This document shows, piece after piece, positions 33,689 through 42,862 of a DNA stretch of 64,000 nt. The stretch lies in contig CAXXMH010000004.1 of assembly GCA_963664665.2 (NCBI GenBank), forward strand, positions 124,001 to 188,000, given 5' to 3'. A program made the position numbers and the translations under genes. Positions within the stretch are counted from its first letter, which is position 1, and each line of letters begins with the position of its first letter. Source of the DNA: Bin55 sp963664665. Its GTDB lineage: Bacteria; Pseudomonadota; Gammaproteobacteria; Pseudomonadales; Azotimanducaceae. The notes beneath the pieces are model-generated. The model did no database searches. It was not told the DNA's origin and saw only the letters and a program-made list of their open reading frames with translations.

Positions 33689-34922
33689 CCATTTCACGGA
33701 TCATCGGGCAACCCAACAGTTCAACCCTCCCACGTGCAGATGCGCCAATCGCGGACGCCTTGATGTTCAATGCAGCATTGATATCTGCGTTTGACTCGTG
33801 TCCGCATTGGACACACTTGAATTCCGCCTGCGTTCGTCGACTTTTCGCATCGACATGCCAGCAGACATGGCATGTTTGTGAAGTGTAACGCGGATCCACC
33901 TCGATGACGTTGCCGGCCTTGTACGCCAACATCGTGCGTAACTGACTCCAACCCGTGTCCAAGATCACCCGATTCAAGCCAGCCTTCTGTTTCACGTGAC
34001 GCCCAGGCGAATCAACCAATCCTTTCGCGGATTTGGTCATCTGTTTGACGCGCAACGCTTCAACAGCCACCGTATAGGCTTGGTCGGCGATATGACGGGA
34101 TGTGTCATGCGCCCACCGATTGCGCTTATTACCAATTTTCCGGCTGACTTTAGCGAGTCGTCGCTTCGCCTTGCGCCGTCGATTGCTGCCTAGTTGCCGC
34201 CGCGCGACTTGGCGTTGATAACGCCGCCGCTTGATCGCCAATAGCCGCAACCGCTCGCGTTCTAGCTCATCACGTTCGCGGCAGATCAACTCGTGGTTGC
34301 TGGTCGCCACTTGACCGACGTTCATGTCAACCCCGATCACGCGTCCATCATCGACTTGCTCAGGTGCGACGATGTCATACGCGATCACGGCATACCACTT
34401 GCCATGTCGTCTGAACACACGCACCTGTTTCGGCTTGCCATCCGGATAGGGATTGCCTCCTTTACGACGGAGCTTGCACCAACCGATTTTCGGGATGTAT
34501 AGCGAACTCGACTGAATGCGAACTTTGTCCGGGATAGTAAAGCCGTCCCGGTCTGCCGCGCGACTTTTGAAGCGCGGCCGACCCGACGTGGGGTCGTTAA
34601 AGTAGCGATGCCAGGCGTCCGCCTGGTGTTTCAAGGTATAACGCGTGATGGCGAACGAATGCACTTGGAGCCAGGGCAACTCACGACGAAGCTGCGTGAA
34701 CGCTTTCCCCAGCGAAAAGAAACTCGTGGGATTCTTGGGCGGGGTTGGCTTGATGCGGTACGTCTCCTCAAAACACTGGTCAAACTGATAATCGGCTCGA
34801 TTCTTGGCGAGGAAGTAATTCCAGACCCAGCGACAGCTCGAGGCTAGATCCTCCAGCTGCTTGCCTGTGCTGCGCGTGACTGGCAGCAGTCGATGCGTGA
34901 CGTTCCGATAGGTGGCCGGCAT
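33666..34922 (-). CDS. tnpB: TnpB (OrfB) RNA-guided nuclease-like protein of element 2
   Basis: A 418-residue TnpB of a different lineage from that in element 1. The RuvC residues are Asp199 in RVIGVDMNVG, Glu288 in VAVEALRVK and Asp380 in NADINAAL, all retained. The zinc ribbon uses Cys351/354 and Cys370/373. The N-terminal helical region and the Arg/Lys-rich bridge (about 220-270) are typical. There is no tnpA nearby. It appears intact and, with a duplicated element end in the window, is the best candidate for an active system here. Confidence 0.93.
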   Translation of the reverse strand: MPATYRNVTHRLLPVTRSTGKQLEDLASSCRWVWNYFLAKNRADYQFDQCFEETYRIKPTPPKNPTSFFSLGKAFTQLRRELPWLQVHSFAITRYTLKHQADAWHRYFNDPTSGRPRFKSRAADRDGFTIPDKVRIQSSSLYIPKIGWCKLRRKGGNPYPDGKPKQVRVFRRHGKWYAVIAYDIVAPEQVDDGRVIGVDMNVGQVATSNHELICRERDELERERLRLLAIKRRRYQRQVARRQLGSNRRRKAKRRLAKVSRKIGNKRNRWAHDTSRHIADQAYTVAVEALRVKQMTKSAKGLVDSPGRHVKQKAGLNRVILDTGWSQLRTMLAYKAGNVIEVDPRYTSQTCHVCWHVDAKSRRTQAEFKCVQCGHESNADINAALNIKASAIGASARGRVELLGCPMIREMGTKTAHV

Positions 34923-34970
34923 CGGGAAAGCATATGAAGAAAACTGATTATCTGTATATTGATATTTCTA

Positions 34971-34995
34971 TGTCAAGTTCGGTACATAATTCCCC
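34971..34995 (-). repeat. Element 2 inverted repeat, tnpB 5' side
   Basis: Partner of 33648-33672 (21/25 inverted match). Its outer 22 bp recur exactly at 63979-64000. The core GTTCGG...AATTCCCC also recurs upstream of the tnpB in element 3, suggesting related left ends. Confidence 0.85.
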
Positions 34996-35058
34996 AATTT
35001 AGTAGCTATTTGAAATTTACGAGATGAGCCGTTGGTGCGTCGCTCTGGTCATAATTCA

Positions 35059-35087
35059 TTGATATTTTTGACAACGTGGAATATATT
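35059..35087 (+). promoter_or_regulatory. Sigma-70-type promoter for coaBC
   Basis: TTGATA (35059-35064) and TATATT (35082-35087) are separated by exactly 17 bp; each box matches five of six consensus bases. The coaBC ATG is 39 bp downstream of the -10 box. The promoter lies just outside element 2. Confidence 0.6.
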
Positions 35088-35126
35088 GCCCAAATGACGG
35101 GGTTTGGGTGACATGCTGGCGGAGAA

Positions 35127-36389
35127 ATGGCGCAACAAACGATCGTCTTAGGCATCACCGGGGGCATTGCAGCTTACAAGGCTCCTGAGCTTATTCGACA
35201 GTTTATAGCGTCCGGCTATCGTGTCATTCCGGTGCTAACTAGCGCAGCTTCACATTTCGTCACGAATACCACATTGACTGCTGTTTCAGGTGAAAAATTA
35301 AGACAATCCCTGTGGGACGAGGATGCGGAACGCGCCATGGGGCATATTGAGCTGGCCCGGGTGGCGGACGCGATCGTTATCGCACCTGCGACGGCAAATG
35401 TAATCGCGAAGATTACGCATGGTATTGCGGATGATTTATTAACTACGATCTATGCTGCCACTCAAGCACCTGTCTTGTTGGCGCCCGCGATGAACCAGGA
35501 GATGTATCGTCATTACCCGACGCAACGCAATCTAAGGCAATTACGTGAGAGTGGCGTTCAAGTAGTCGGACCGAATTCCGGCGATCAGGCGTGTGGTGAA
35601 ACTGGTCCTGGTCGTATGTCAGAACCACATGAAATCGTTACGGCCGTGGAAGCTGTTTTGGCACATTCAAATACGCCTTCGCCCGATGTAAGAGGTTCAG
35701 CAGAAGGGATTAACGTGCTCGTTACCGCCGGTCCGACGCGTGAACGAATTGATCCGGTACGTTACCTAACAAATGCAAGTTCGGGTCGTCAGGGCTTCGC
35801 CGTCGCGTCAGCAGCGCGAGCGACAGGAGCCGAAGTCACGCTAGTAAGTGGACCAGTGTCGCTCGATACCCCACCCGGCGTGCATCGAATTGACGTCGAG
35901 TCTGCGGCGGAAATGCACGATGCAGTTCATGATCGGCTGGGTAACTGTGATGTGATGTTTGCCGTTGCAGCAGTCGCCGACTACAAACCTAGTATTTCAC
36001 ATGACGAAAAAATAAAGAAATCTCAGAAAGCTACCGAGGAGCAGTGGTCGCTTGAGCTTGAGGAAACGGTAGATGTGGTCGCCTCTGTAACCAAACTTGA
36101 GCATAGACCGTTTATGGTTGGCTTCGCGGCAGAAACCAACGACATCCTCCAGCACGCTCGCGAAAAACGTCTCCGTAAAAGGCTTGATGTGATCGTTGTA
36201 AATGATGTGTCGGACCGTGCGATTGGCTTTGATAGTCTTGAAAATCGAGTTACGCTGATCCACGATGGTGGGGAAGTGGAGATTCCGTACGCAAGCAAGG
36301 ATGTTGTTGCGGAGCGCATTGTGAGTGAAACACTCGGATTACTCACACGAGAGAGGAAGAACTCGAAATTCAACGGTTCTCCTCGCTGA
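35127..36389 (+). CDS. coaBC: Bifunctional phosphopantothenoylcysteine decarboxylase / phosphopantothenate-cysteine ligase
   Basis: CoaBC joins cysteine to 4'-phosphopantothenate and decarboxylates the product in CoA synthesis. The flavoprotein CoaC half (about residues 1-185) has GITGGIAAYKAPEL, the catalytic His in MGHIELAR, and the PAMN motif. The CoaB half has GPTRERIDPVRYLTNASSG and AAVADYKPS. Length (420) is normal. Followed after five bases by algC; dut, which lies between these two genes in many relatives, is missing here. Confidence 0.96.
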   Translation: MAQQTIVLGITGGIAAYKAPELIRQFIASGYRVIPVLTSAASHFVTNTTLTAVSGEKLRQSLWDEDAERAMGHIELARVADAIVIAPATANVIAKITHGIADDLLTTIYAATQAPVLLAPAMNQEMYRHYPTQRNLRQLRESGVQVVGPNSGDQACGETGPGRMSEPHEIVTAVEAVLAHSNTPSPDVRGSAEGINVLVTAGPTRERIDPVRYLTNASSGRQGFAVASAARATGAEVTLVSGPVSLDTPPGVHRIDVESAAEMHDAVHDRLGNCDVMFAVAAVADYKPSISHDEKIKKSQKATEEQWSLELEETVDVVASVTKLEHRPFMVGFAAETNDILQHAREKRLRKRLDVIVVNDVSDRAIGFDSLENRVTLIHDGGEVEIPYASKDVVAERIVSETLGLLTRERKNSKFNGSPR

Positions 36390-36394
36390 ACGCC

Positions 36395-37816
36395 ATGGGG
36401 ACGGCGACGGAAGTTGGTATCGGTGAAACGCTGCCAACAATTGAGGCGAGCATTTTTCGCGCCTACGACGTCCGTGGTCTAGTCGGCGAAAATCTATCTC
36501 CAGAAATTGTTCACGCGATTGGTCGCGCGTTTGGCTCGGAATTGCGAGATCGGACTGACAATCACACCGTAGCGGTGGGTCGTGATGGTCGTGCCTCAAG
36601 CGCAGGGTTTCTGGATGCATTGGCGCAAGGGCTGTGTTACAGTGGCGTCGATGTCATCGATTTTGGATTAGTACCAACGCCGTTGGTGCATTTCGGCGCG
36701 TTCAAGCACAATGCGGGGGCTGCGATCATCGTCACAGGCTCACATAATCCAGCGTCATATAACGGTCTGAAATTTGCGATTGGTCATCTGCCGTTTTCAG
36801 GAAGCCAGCTGACGCAGCTCTATGATCGAGTCACGTGTGGCAACTTGGGGTCATGTCACGGTGGTGCTCTTCACGCTCGAAAGATCGTGGATGAATATGT
36901 CACCGAGGTCGCTGATCAGATTAAGCTGGCAAAACCGCTGCGGGTCGTAATTGACTGTGGTAACGGTGTATCGGGTGTGTTGTCAAGACAACTATTCGAG
37001 GCGATAGGATGCGAAGTGGTCATGCTTTACGAGGAAGTCGACAGCACATTTCCAAACCACCACCCTGACCCTGCAGTTCCGACTAATCTGAATGATCTGC
37101 GCAAAGCGGTTGTCGAACTGCGGGCGGATGCCGGCATTGCGTTCGATGGGGACGGCGATCGGGTCGGCATTGTCACTGAAACCGGAGAAAACGTGTGGGC
37201 GGATCGTTTATTGGCGTTGTTCGCGCGAGACGTGTTAGCGCGTAATCCAGCGAGCGCGGTTGTTATTGACGTGAAGTGCGGTCTTAGTGTGCGAAAAGCG
37301 GTCGCTGAGAACGGCGGGAACGCAGTGGTATCACCGACCGGGCACACGAATATCAAACAGCACGTTTGTCAACACGATGCGGTGCTAGGGGGCGAGTTTA
37401 GTGGACACTTCTGTTTCCCAGATCGATGGTATGCAATAGACGACGCCGCATATGCCGGAACACGCTTCCTTGAACTTGTCAGTATGGGTGCGAACGCGAG
37501 TGAGCTGTTTAGCAACATTGCAAGGCTTCCCGCAACTCCGGAGATTTTGATTCCGGTTGAGGACCACCGAAAGTTCAAAATCATTGACCATCTAACGCGG
37601 TGCGCGTCCTTCAATGGCGGCGAGTCAGACAACACCGACGGCGTTCGAATTGACTTCGCAGACGGTTGGGGGCTAGTTCGAGCATCAAACACCAGCCCCA
37701 AGCTCTCACTCAGGTTTGAAGCTAAATCTGAAGTCGCGCTTACGCGAATCAAGCAACTTTTCAAACGAGAATTAGAGCGCATCGAACCGGACTTGGCGCT
37801 TCAGGCGTGGCTATGA
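36395..37816 (+). CDS. algC: Phosphomannomutase/phosphoglucomutase
   Basis: An alpha-D-phosphohexomutase interconverting hexose 1- and 6-phosphates for exopolysaccharide and LPS precursors. Domain motifs in order: FRAYDVRG, the phosphoserine loop TGSHNPASYNG, the metal loop DGDGDRVG, the sugar-binding GGEFSGH and the phosphate-binding RASNTSPKLSLRFE. At 473 residues it matches AlgC. The order coaBC-algC-argB supports this assignment. Its end overlaps argB. Confidence 0.94.
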   Translation: MGTATEVGIGETLPTIEASIFRAYDVRGLVGENLSPEIVHAIGRAFGSELRDRTDNHTVAVGRDGRASSAGFLDALAQGLCYSGVDVIDFGLVPTPLVHFGAFKHNAGAAIIVTGSHNPASYNGLKFAIGHLPFSGSQLTQLYDRVTCGNLGSCHGGALHARKIVDEYVTEVADQIKLAKPLRVVIDCGNGVSGVLSRQLFEAIGCEVVMLYEEVDSTFPNHHPDPAVPTNLNDLRKAVVELRADAGIAFDGDGDRVGIVTETGENVWADRLLALFARDVLARNPASAVVIDVKCGLSVRKAVAENGGNAVVSPTGHTNIKQHVCQHDAVLGGEFSGHFCFPDRWYAIDDAAYAGTRFLELVSMGANASELFSNIARLPATPEILIPVEDHRKFKIIDHLTRCASFNGGESDNTDGVRIDFADGWGLVRASNTSPKLSLRFEAKSEVALTRIKQLFKRELERIEPDLALQAWL

Positions 37817-38694
37817 ACCGCAACTATGCGGTGACGTTTCGAATCCTCGAGGAAGCGTTACCGTATATTCAAAGATTTCAAGGGGCAACGGTCGTTGTCA
37901 AGTATGGCGGAAATGCCATGGTTGACGACGAACTAAAGCATGCTTTCGCTCGAGACATCGTACTACTCAAGTTAGTTGGGATCAATCCTGTTGTTGTGCA
38001 CGGCGGCGGTCCCCAGATAGGTGAATTGTTAGACGAACTCGAGATCCCGACCAAGTTTGTCGACGGTATGCGAGTTACCGATGCGCGAACAATGGACGTC
38101 GTGCAGATGGTGTTGGGCGGATTGTTGAACCCGCAGATCGTCTCAATCATCAATGCGCATGGTGGGCGAGCGATCGGATTGACTGGTAAAGATGGCAATC
38201 TGATTAGCGCAACGAAAATGACGATAGAACCGGAGGCTGGGAACTACAACCCTCCGGAAATCATCGATTTAGGTCATGTCGGAACCGTCGACGCGGTTGA
38301 CACTAAAGTTTTACAAGTATTAGAGGATAGTGGTTTTATCCCGGTCATCGCTCCCGTAGGGGTCGGACCCGAAGGTGCTTCGTACAACATCAATGCGGAT
38401 GTTGTAGCGGGGGCAGTTGCGACTCAGTTGCAGGCTGCAAAGCTAATCTTGCTAACGAATACCCCCGGGTTACTCGACGAAAACGGAAATACACTAGCAA
38501 CGGTCACTCGAGAGCGAGTCAACGCTTTAATAAAGGAAGGCACGATTGAAGGAGGAATGCTCCCGAAGACCGAGTGCGCGTTATCGGCGGTAGAGAGTGG
38601 CGTTGGAGCAGCTCACATCATCGATGGTCGTGTACCTCACGCGACACTGTTGGAGGTCTTTACAGACGGGGGTGTTGGAACTCTAATCACTTAG
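37807..38694 (+). CDS. argB: Acetylglutamate kinase
   Basis: ArgB phosphorylates N-acetylglutamate, the step after ArgA. The 295-residue protein has the kinase motifs VVKYGGNAM and VVVHGGGPQI and a conserved C-terminal GGMLPKTECA. The start may be the GTG at 37807 or the ATG at 37813; both overlap the end of algC, implying coupling. An N-terminal helix of the kind used by arginine-inhibited hexameric ArgB is present. Confidence 0.96.
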   Translation: MAMNRNYAVTFRILEEALPYIQRFQGATVVVKYGGNAMVDDELKHAFARDIVLLKLVGINPVVVHGGGPQIGELLDELEIPTKFVDGMRVTDARTMDVVQMVLGGLLNPQIVSIINAHGGRAIGLTGKDGNLISATKMTIEPEAGNYNPPEIIDLGHVGTVDAVDTKVLQVLEDSGFIPVIAPVGVGPEGASYNINADVVAGAVATQLQAAKLILLTNTPGLLDENGNTLATVTRERVNALIKEGTIEGGMLPKTECALSAVESGVGAAHIIDGRVPHATLLEVFTDGGVGTLIT

Positions 38695-38708
38695 AGTTAT
38701 TCCGTTCA

Positions 38709-39704
38709 TTAGATCTCTTCGATAGACCATCGTGCTCTGCAGTCGACCGCCAGTCCGGTTGACAATCCTCGCCGGAGACGTTCGTGACCGGCATAGGCGA
38801 TCATCGCTCCGTTGTCCGTGCAAAGCGAAATAGGTGGATAGTGCACGCTCGCGTCTAGCCTCTTCATTCGCGCTCGCAGACTTTGATTGGCTGCAACACC
38901 ACCCGCCAACACCAATTGATAGATACCGTGGGTTTCAAGTGCGCGTCGACACTTAATAAACAATGTGCTCACAATTGCATCTTCGAGTGCAAGAGCGATG
39001 TCTGCACGAGTTTGAACGTCGAGTTCATCGACTGCGTTAACTGCTGTTTGAACGGCGGTTTTGAGACCGCTGAAACTAAAGTCTAATCCAGGCCGATCGG
39101 TCATCGGACGCGGGAAAGTAAACACGCCGGGAGAGCCTTTCTCGGCAAGGTGCGCGATTTCTGGACCTCCAGGATAGCCTAAACCTAACAGTTTCGCCGT
39201 CTTGTCGAATGCTTCACCTGCGGCATCATCTACCGACTCACCGAGTATCTCATAGTCGCCCAGATCACCGACCTTAACGAGCATCGTGTGGCCTCCCGAA
39301 ACGAGTAACGCGATAAAAGGGAGCTGAGGCTTCGAAGGTGCGAGCAGAGTTGCTAACAGGTGGGCTTCCATGTGGTGCACCGAGATTGCAGGTACATCTA
39401 GCGACCACGCAAGCGCACGACCTAAAGTAGCGCCTACCATTAGCGCGGGTGTCAAACCTGGTCCAGAGGTGTAAGCGATACCGTCTATTTCGTCGATCTT
39501 GAGCTCGGAATCCGCAATCGTTTGATGAATCAACGGCAAGGTTTTTTGGATGTGATCGCGAGACGCCAATTCAGGTACGACACCTCCGTACTTCGCGTGG
39601 AGGTCGACTTGACTATAGATGTTCTGACCGATGATGCCCTGCTTTGTGTCGTATACAGCGACGCCAGTCTCGTCGCAGGATGTCTCGATACCTAAAACGC
39701 GCAA
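38709..39704 (-). CDS. tsaD: tRNA N6-adenosine threonylcarbamoyltransferase
   Basis: TsaD transfers threonylcarbamoyl to A37 of ANN-decoding tRNAs. It begins with the family signature MRVLGIETSCDETGVAVYD; metal-binding His residues are in HHMEAHLLA, and ALLVSGGHT and LAGGVAANQSLR are conserved. Length (331) is typical. It converges on argB; rpsU, dnaG and rpoD, common neighbours, are not here. Confidence 0.96.
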   Translation of the reverse strand: MRVLGIETSCDETGVAVYDTKQGIIGQNIYSQVDLHAKYGGVVPELASRDHIQKTLPLIHQTIADSELKIDEIDGIAYTSGPGLTPALMVGATLGRALAWSLDVPAISVHHMEAHLLATLLAPSKPQLPFIALLVSGGHTMLVKVGDLGDYEILGESVDDAAGEAFDKTAKLLGLGYPGGPEIAHLAEKGSPGVFTFPRPMTDRPGLDFSFSGLKTAVQTAVNAVDELDVQTRADIALALEDAIVSTLFIKCRRALETHGIYQLVLAGGVAANQSLRARMKRLDASVHYPPISLCTDNGAMIAYAGHERLRRGLSTGLAVDCRARWSIEEI

Positions 39705-39830
39705 AGTTGCAGGAAGGCTCCAACAGAATCAGCAATTATCGGAGGTTGACGTGGTTGAAATCACATCACTTGGTTTGGATTTGCTTCGTAAAATCGCGGC
39801 GATACGAACTTTCCTAGTAGGAGCGCTTCT

Positions 39831-40955
39831 ATGGGACCGTTAGCGGGTTTACGCGTAATTGAATTAGCCGGCATTGGTCCGGGTCCATTCTGTGGCATGA
39901 TGCTCTCCGACATGGGAGCTGAGGTCATTCGCGTCGACCGAATCGTCGCCACCCCCCGTCAACCACGTGATGTGATGCAACGTAATCGCAGATCCATCGC
40001 TGTCGACCTAAAGAACCCGGCTGGTGCAGAGGTTGTTTTGAAGCTCTGCGAACACGCTGATGCCATATTCGAGGGCTTTCGCCCCGGTGTCACTGAGCGG
40101 CTAGGCGTAGGACCGCAGGACTGTCTTGATCGAAACGAAAGGATCGTGTACGGACGTATGACTGGATGGGGTCAAGAAGGCCCGTTAGCGCATGCGGCTG
40201 GACACGACATTAACTACATCGGTCTCGCCGGTGCCTTGCATGCGATTGGTGAACCCGGCGGTAAGCCTGTCCCACCTTTGAACCTCATCGGTGATTTCGG
40301 TGGGGGTGGCATGTTGCTTGCGTTCGGCTTGGTTTGCGCCATGCTAGAGGCGCAGAAATCCGGGAAAGGGCAGGTGGTAGACGCAGCGATGGTCGACGGC
40401 GCTGCAAGTCTGATGTCCGCGTTTTTTGGGATGAAGGATTACGGATTCGCGCCCGAACGCGGAAGCAACATGCTCGATGGCGGCGCTCATTTCTACGGAA
40501 CGTATGAAACAAGCGACGGCAAGTACATTTGCGTTGGTTCTATCGAGCCTCAGTTCTATGAACTGCTGGTTAAGCACTCCGGGGTGAATGCGACAGAATT
40601 TGATACTCAGATGGACCGCGATGGTTGGGAGGCAAAACGCGAAATGCTCGCCGCAATCTTCAAGTCGAAGAGCCGAGATGAGTGGTGTGAGATCATGGAA
40701 GGCACGGATATTTGCTTTGCACCAGTTTTGTCAATCTGGGAAGCCCCCGATCATCCCCATAACCGGGCGCGTGAGACATTTGTTGAAGTTGATGGCGTTA
40801 CTCAACCAGCGCCGTCACCAAGGTTTAGTCGCTCACGTGCCGAGATCTCGCACAGTGCGCGTGCGCCGGGGAAAGACTCGCGAGATGTCCTTCTCGATAG
40901 TGGATTCAGCGACGATGAAGTTTCCTCTCTCTTAGACGCGCGTGTGGTTGGATAG
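39831..40955 (+). CDS. CaiB/BaiF family CoA transferase, alpha-methylacyl-CoA racemase-like
   Basis: A class III CoA-transferase-fold protein of 374 residues. It opens with GPLAGLRVIELAGIGPGPF and carries the racemase-type catalytic elements AGHDINY (His about 125) and NLIGDFGGGG (Asp about 155), so it more likely epimerises 2-methylacyl-CoA than transfers CoA. Such racemases work with PhyH-type alpha-oxidation and beta-oxidation of branched lipids. It heads a same-strand run continuing with a propionyl-CoA synthetase and a crotonase, with gaps under 10 bp. Confidence 0.88.
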   Translation: MGPLAGLRVIELAGIGPGPFCGMMLSDMGAEVIRVDRIVATPRQPRDVMQRNRRSIAVDLKNPAGAEVVLKLCEHADAIFEGFRPGVTERLGVGPQDCLDRNERIVYGRMTGWGQEGPLAHAAGHDINYIGLAGALHAIGEPGGKPVPPLNLIGDFGGGGMLLAFGLVCAMLEAQKSGKGQVVDAAMVDGAASLMSAFFGMKDYGFAPERGSNMLDGGAHFYGTYETSDGKYICVGSIEPQFYELLVKHSGVNATEFDTQMDRDGWEAKREMLAAIFKSKSRDEWCEIMEGTDICFAPVLSIWEAPDHPHNRARETFVEVDGVTQPAPSPRFSRSRAEISHSARAPGKDSRDVLLDSGFSDDEVSSLLDARVVG

Positions 40956-40964
40956 CGATCGAGA

Positions 40965-42860
40965 ATGCCAACCTATGAAGAGGACTATCGCCTCTCAATA
41001 GAGAATCCTGTAGCGTTTTGGCGGCAAAGGCAAGGTGAAATCGAATGGTTCGAAACACCGACGACGACCTTGAGTCAAGACGTCAATGGCAGTTGGCGGT
41101 GGTACGAAGACGGCACGCTAAACAGCTGCTGGTTAGCGGTAGATCGTCACATTGCCGCTGGTAGGGGCGACACCCCAGCACTAATTTACGACTCACCAGC
41201 TACCGAGTCTGTCTCCACACTCACCTTTAGCGAATTAGGTGAGCGAATTCGGAAAGTGGCTGGTGGCTTACGAAATTTAGGTGTGGGAAAGGGTGATCGG
41301 GTGGTCATCTATCTTCCCATGATCCCTGAAGCCGTAATCGCCATGCTTGCTTGCGCTAGATTAGGCGCGATTCACTCCGTGGTGTTTGGTGGTTTTGCGG
41401 CAAAAGAACTGGCTCTGAGAATCGATGACGCCGAACCGAGTGTGTTGTTAACGGCTTCTTGTGGAATCGAGTTCGAGAAAGTGATCGCGTATAAGCCACT
41501 GGTGGACGAGGCGTTAACACTTGCGAAGCATGACGTTAAAAGCGTGGTGGTTAAGCAACGGGAACAATGCGAAGCGCAAATTACGTCTGATCGCGACCTA
41601 GACTGGGATGTATGGGAGTCTAAGGCACCTGAAGCTGAAGTGGTGGAGGTAGGTGCTCTGGATCCACTTTACATTCTCTACACATCTGGTACGACCGGTC
41701 GACCAAAAGGCGTCGTACGCGACAACGGCGGTCATGCGGTCGCGCTGACGTACAGCATGAACGCAGTTTATGGCGTTGATACCGGAGACGTTTTCTGGGC
41801 GGCGTCAGACGTGGGTTGGGTCGTAGGTCATTCGTATATCGTCTATGGGCCGTTATTCAAAGGCTGCACAACGATCCTGTTTGAAGGAAAACCAGTTCGA
41901 ACGCCGGATGCGGGGACGTTTTGGCGAGTCATTGCAGATCACGGTGTAAAAACTTTCTTCGTTGCGCCCACCGCATTTCGAGCGATAAAAAAAGAAGATC
42001 CTCAATGTACTCTACTTGAGCAGTACGACATTTCTTCGTTAGAGTATCTATTCGTCGCGGGCGAGCGTTGCGACGCGCCGACATGGCATTGGCTCAACGA
42101 TCATCTAAGTGCGCCAGTCATCGACCATTGGTGGCAAACAGAGACGGGTTGGTCGATCTGTGCCAATATGGCAGGATATGGACTCAAGCCAATGAAACCG
42201 GGATCCTTGACCTTACCAGTTCCAGGCTACGATGTAAAAATCCTTACTGACGAGGGTGAAGAAGCTCCGCCTAATACGGACGGAAACGTTGTCATATCAC
42301 CACCGCTGCCTCCGGGCAATCTCCCAACGATATGGCGTGACCATAAACGCTTCGAGGAGTCCTACTGGACCGAATTCGCGGGATACTACGCGACGGGAGA
42401 CGGAGGATTTCGAGATGAGGATGGCTACGTTTATGTTATGGGTCGGACGGACGACGTGATGAACGTTGCGGGACATCGCCTATCCACCGGCCAAATCGAA
42501 GAAGCAGTTGCTTCACATCCCGCTATTGCTGAATGTGCCGTAGTTGGTGTTCGCGATCTCGAGAAAGGTCAGGTACCGATTGGGTTGGTGCTCCTCAAGG
42601 ACGGTATGAACATCTCACCCGAAGAACTGCAGGCTGAACTAATTCAGATTGTCCGAAAAGACGTTGGCCCGTTTACCAACTTCAAGCGATGCGTAATCGT
42701 GAATCGACTTCCCAAGACACGTTCGGGCAAAATCTTGCGTCAGATCATTCGAAAGATGGTGGATGGTGATGCGTACACGATGCCTTCGACGATCGATGAT
42801 CCAGATATTTTGACAGAGATTCGCGAGGACTTGACCGAAGCTGGATTAATGGGTGCCTAA
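40965..42860 (+). CDS. prpE: Propionyl-CoA synthetase-like acyl-CoA ligase
   Basis: An ANL-superfamily ligase of 631 residues that activates propionate or another short acid to its CoA thioester. The AMP-binding motif is YILYTSGTTGRPKGVV. The conserved hinge and GATGDGG-like segment (YYATGDGGFRDEDG) is followed near the C-terminus by the catalytic Lys in KTRSGKILRQ. Overall features match PrpE better than Acs. It lies nine bases after the racemase-like gene and two before a crotonase. Substrate choice is inferred. Confidence 0.88.
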   Translation: MPTYEEDYRLSIENPVAFWRQRQGEIEWFETPTTTLSQDVNGSWRWYEDGTLNSCWLAVDRHIAAGRGDTPALIYDSPATESVSTLTFSELGERIRKVAGGLRNLGVGKGDRVVIYLPMIPEAVIAMLACARLGAIHSVVFGGFAAKELALRIDDAEPSVLLTASCGIEFEKVIAYKPLVDEALTLAKHDVKSVVVKQREQCEAQITSDRDLDWDVWESKAPEAEVVEVGALDPLYILYTSGTTGRPKGVVRDNGGHAVALTYSMNAVYGVDTGDVFWAASDVGWVVGHSYIVYGPLFKGCTTILFEGKPVRTPDAGTFWRVIADHGVKTFFVAPTAFRAIKKEDPQCTLLEQYDISSLEYLFVAGERCDAPTWHWLNDHLSAPVIDHWWQTETGWSICANMAGYGLKPMKPGSLTLPVPGYDVKILTDEGEEAPPNTDGNVVISPPLPPGNLPTIWRDHKRFEESYWTEFAGYYATGDGGFRDEDGYVYVMGRTDDVMNVAGHRLSTGQIEEAVASHPAIAECAVVGVRDLEKGQVPIGLVLLKDGMNISPEELQAELIQIVRKDVGPFTNFKRCVIVNRLPKTRSGKILRQIIRKMVDGDAYTMPSTIDDPDILTEIREDLTEAGLMGA

Positions 42861-42862
42861 AT

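Larger units (their letters stand above)
33648..34995 (-). mobile_element. Insertion element 2: lone tnpB within 25-bp inverted repeats
   Basis: The ends are GGGGACTTATGTACTAAAC at 33648 and, inverted, GGGGAATTATGTACCGAAC at 34995. They match at 21 of 25 positions by direct comparison. The only gene is tnpB. A second copy of the 34995-side end lies at the window's right edge, identical over 22 bp, so the element is present at least twice and has probably moved recently. It separates rpmB from coaBC. Flanks (GAAATTA and AATTTAG) show no convincing duplication. Confidence 0.78.
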
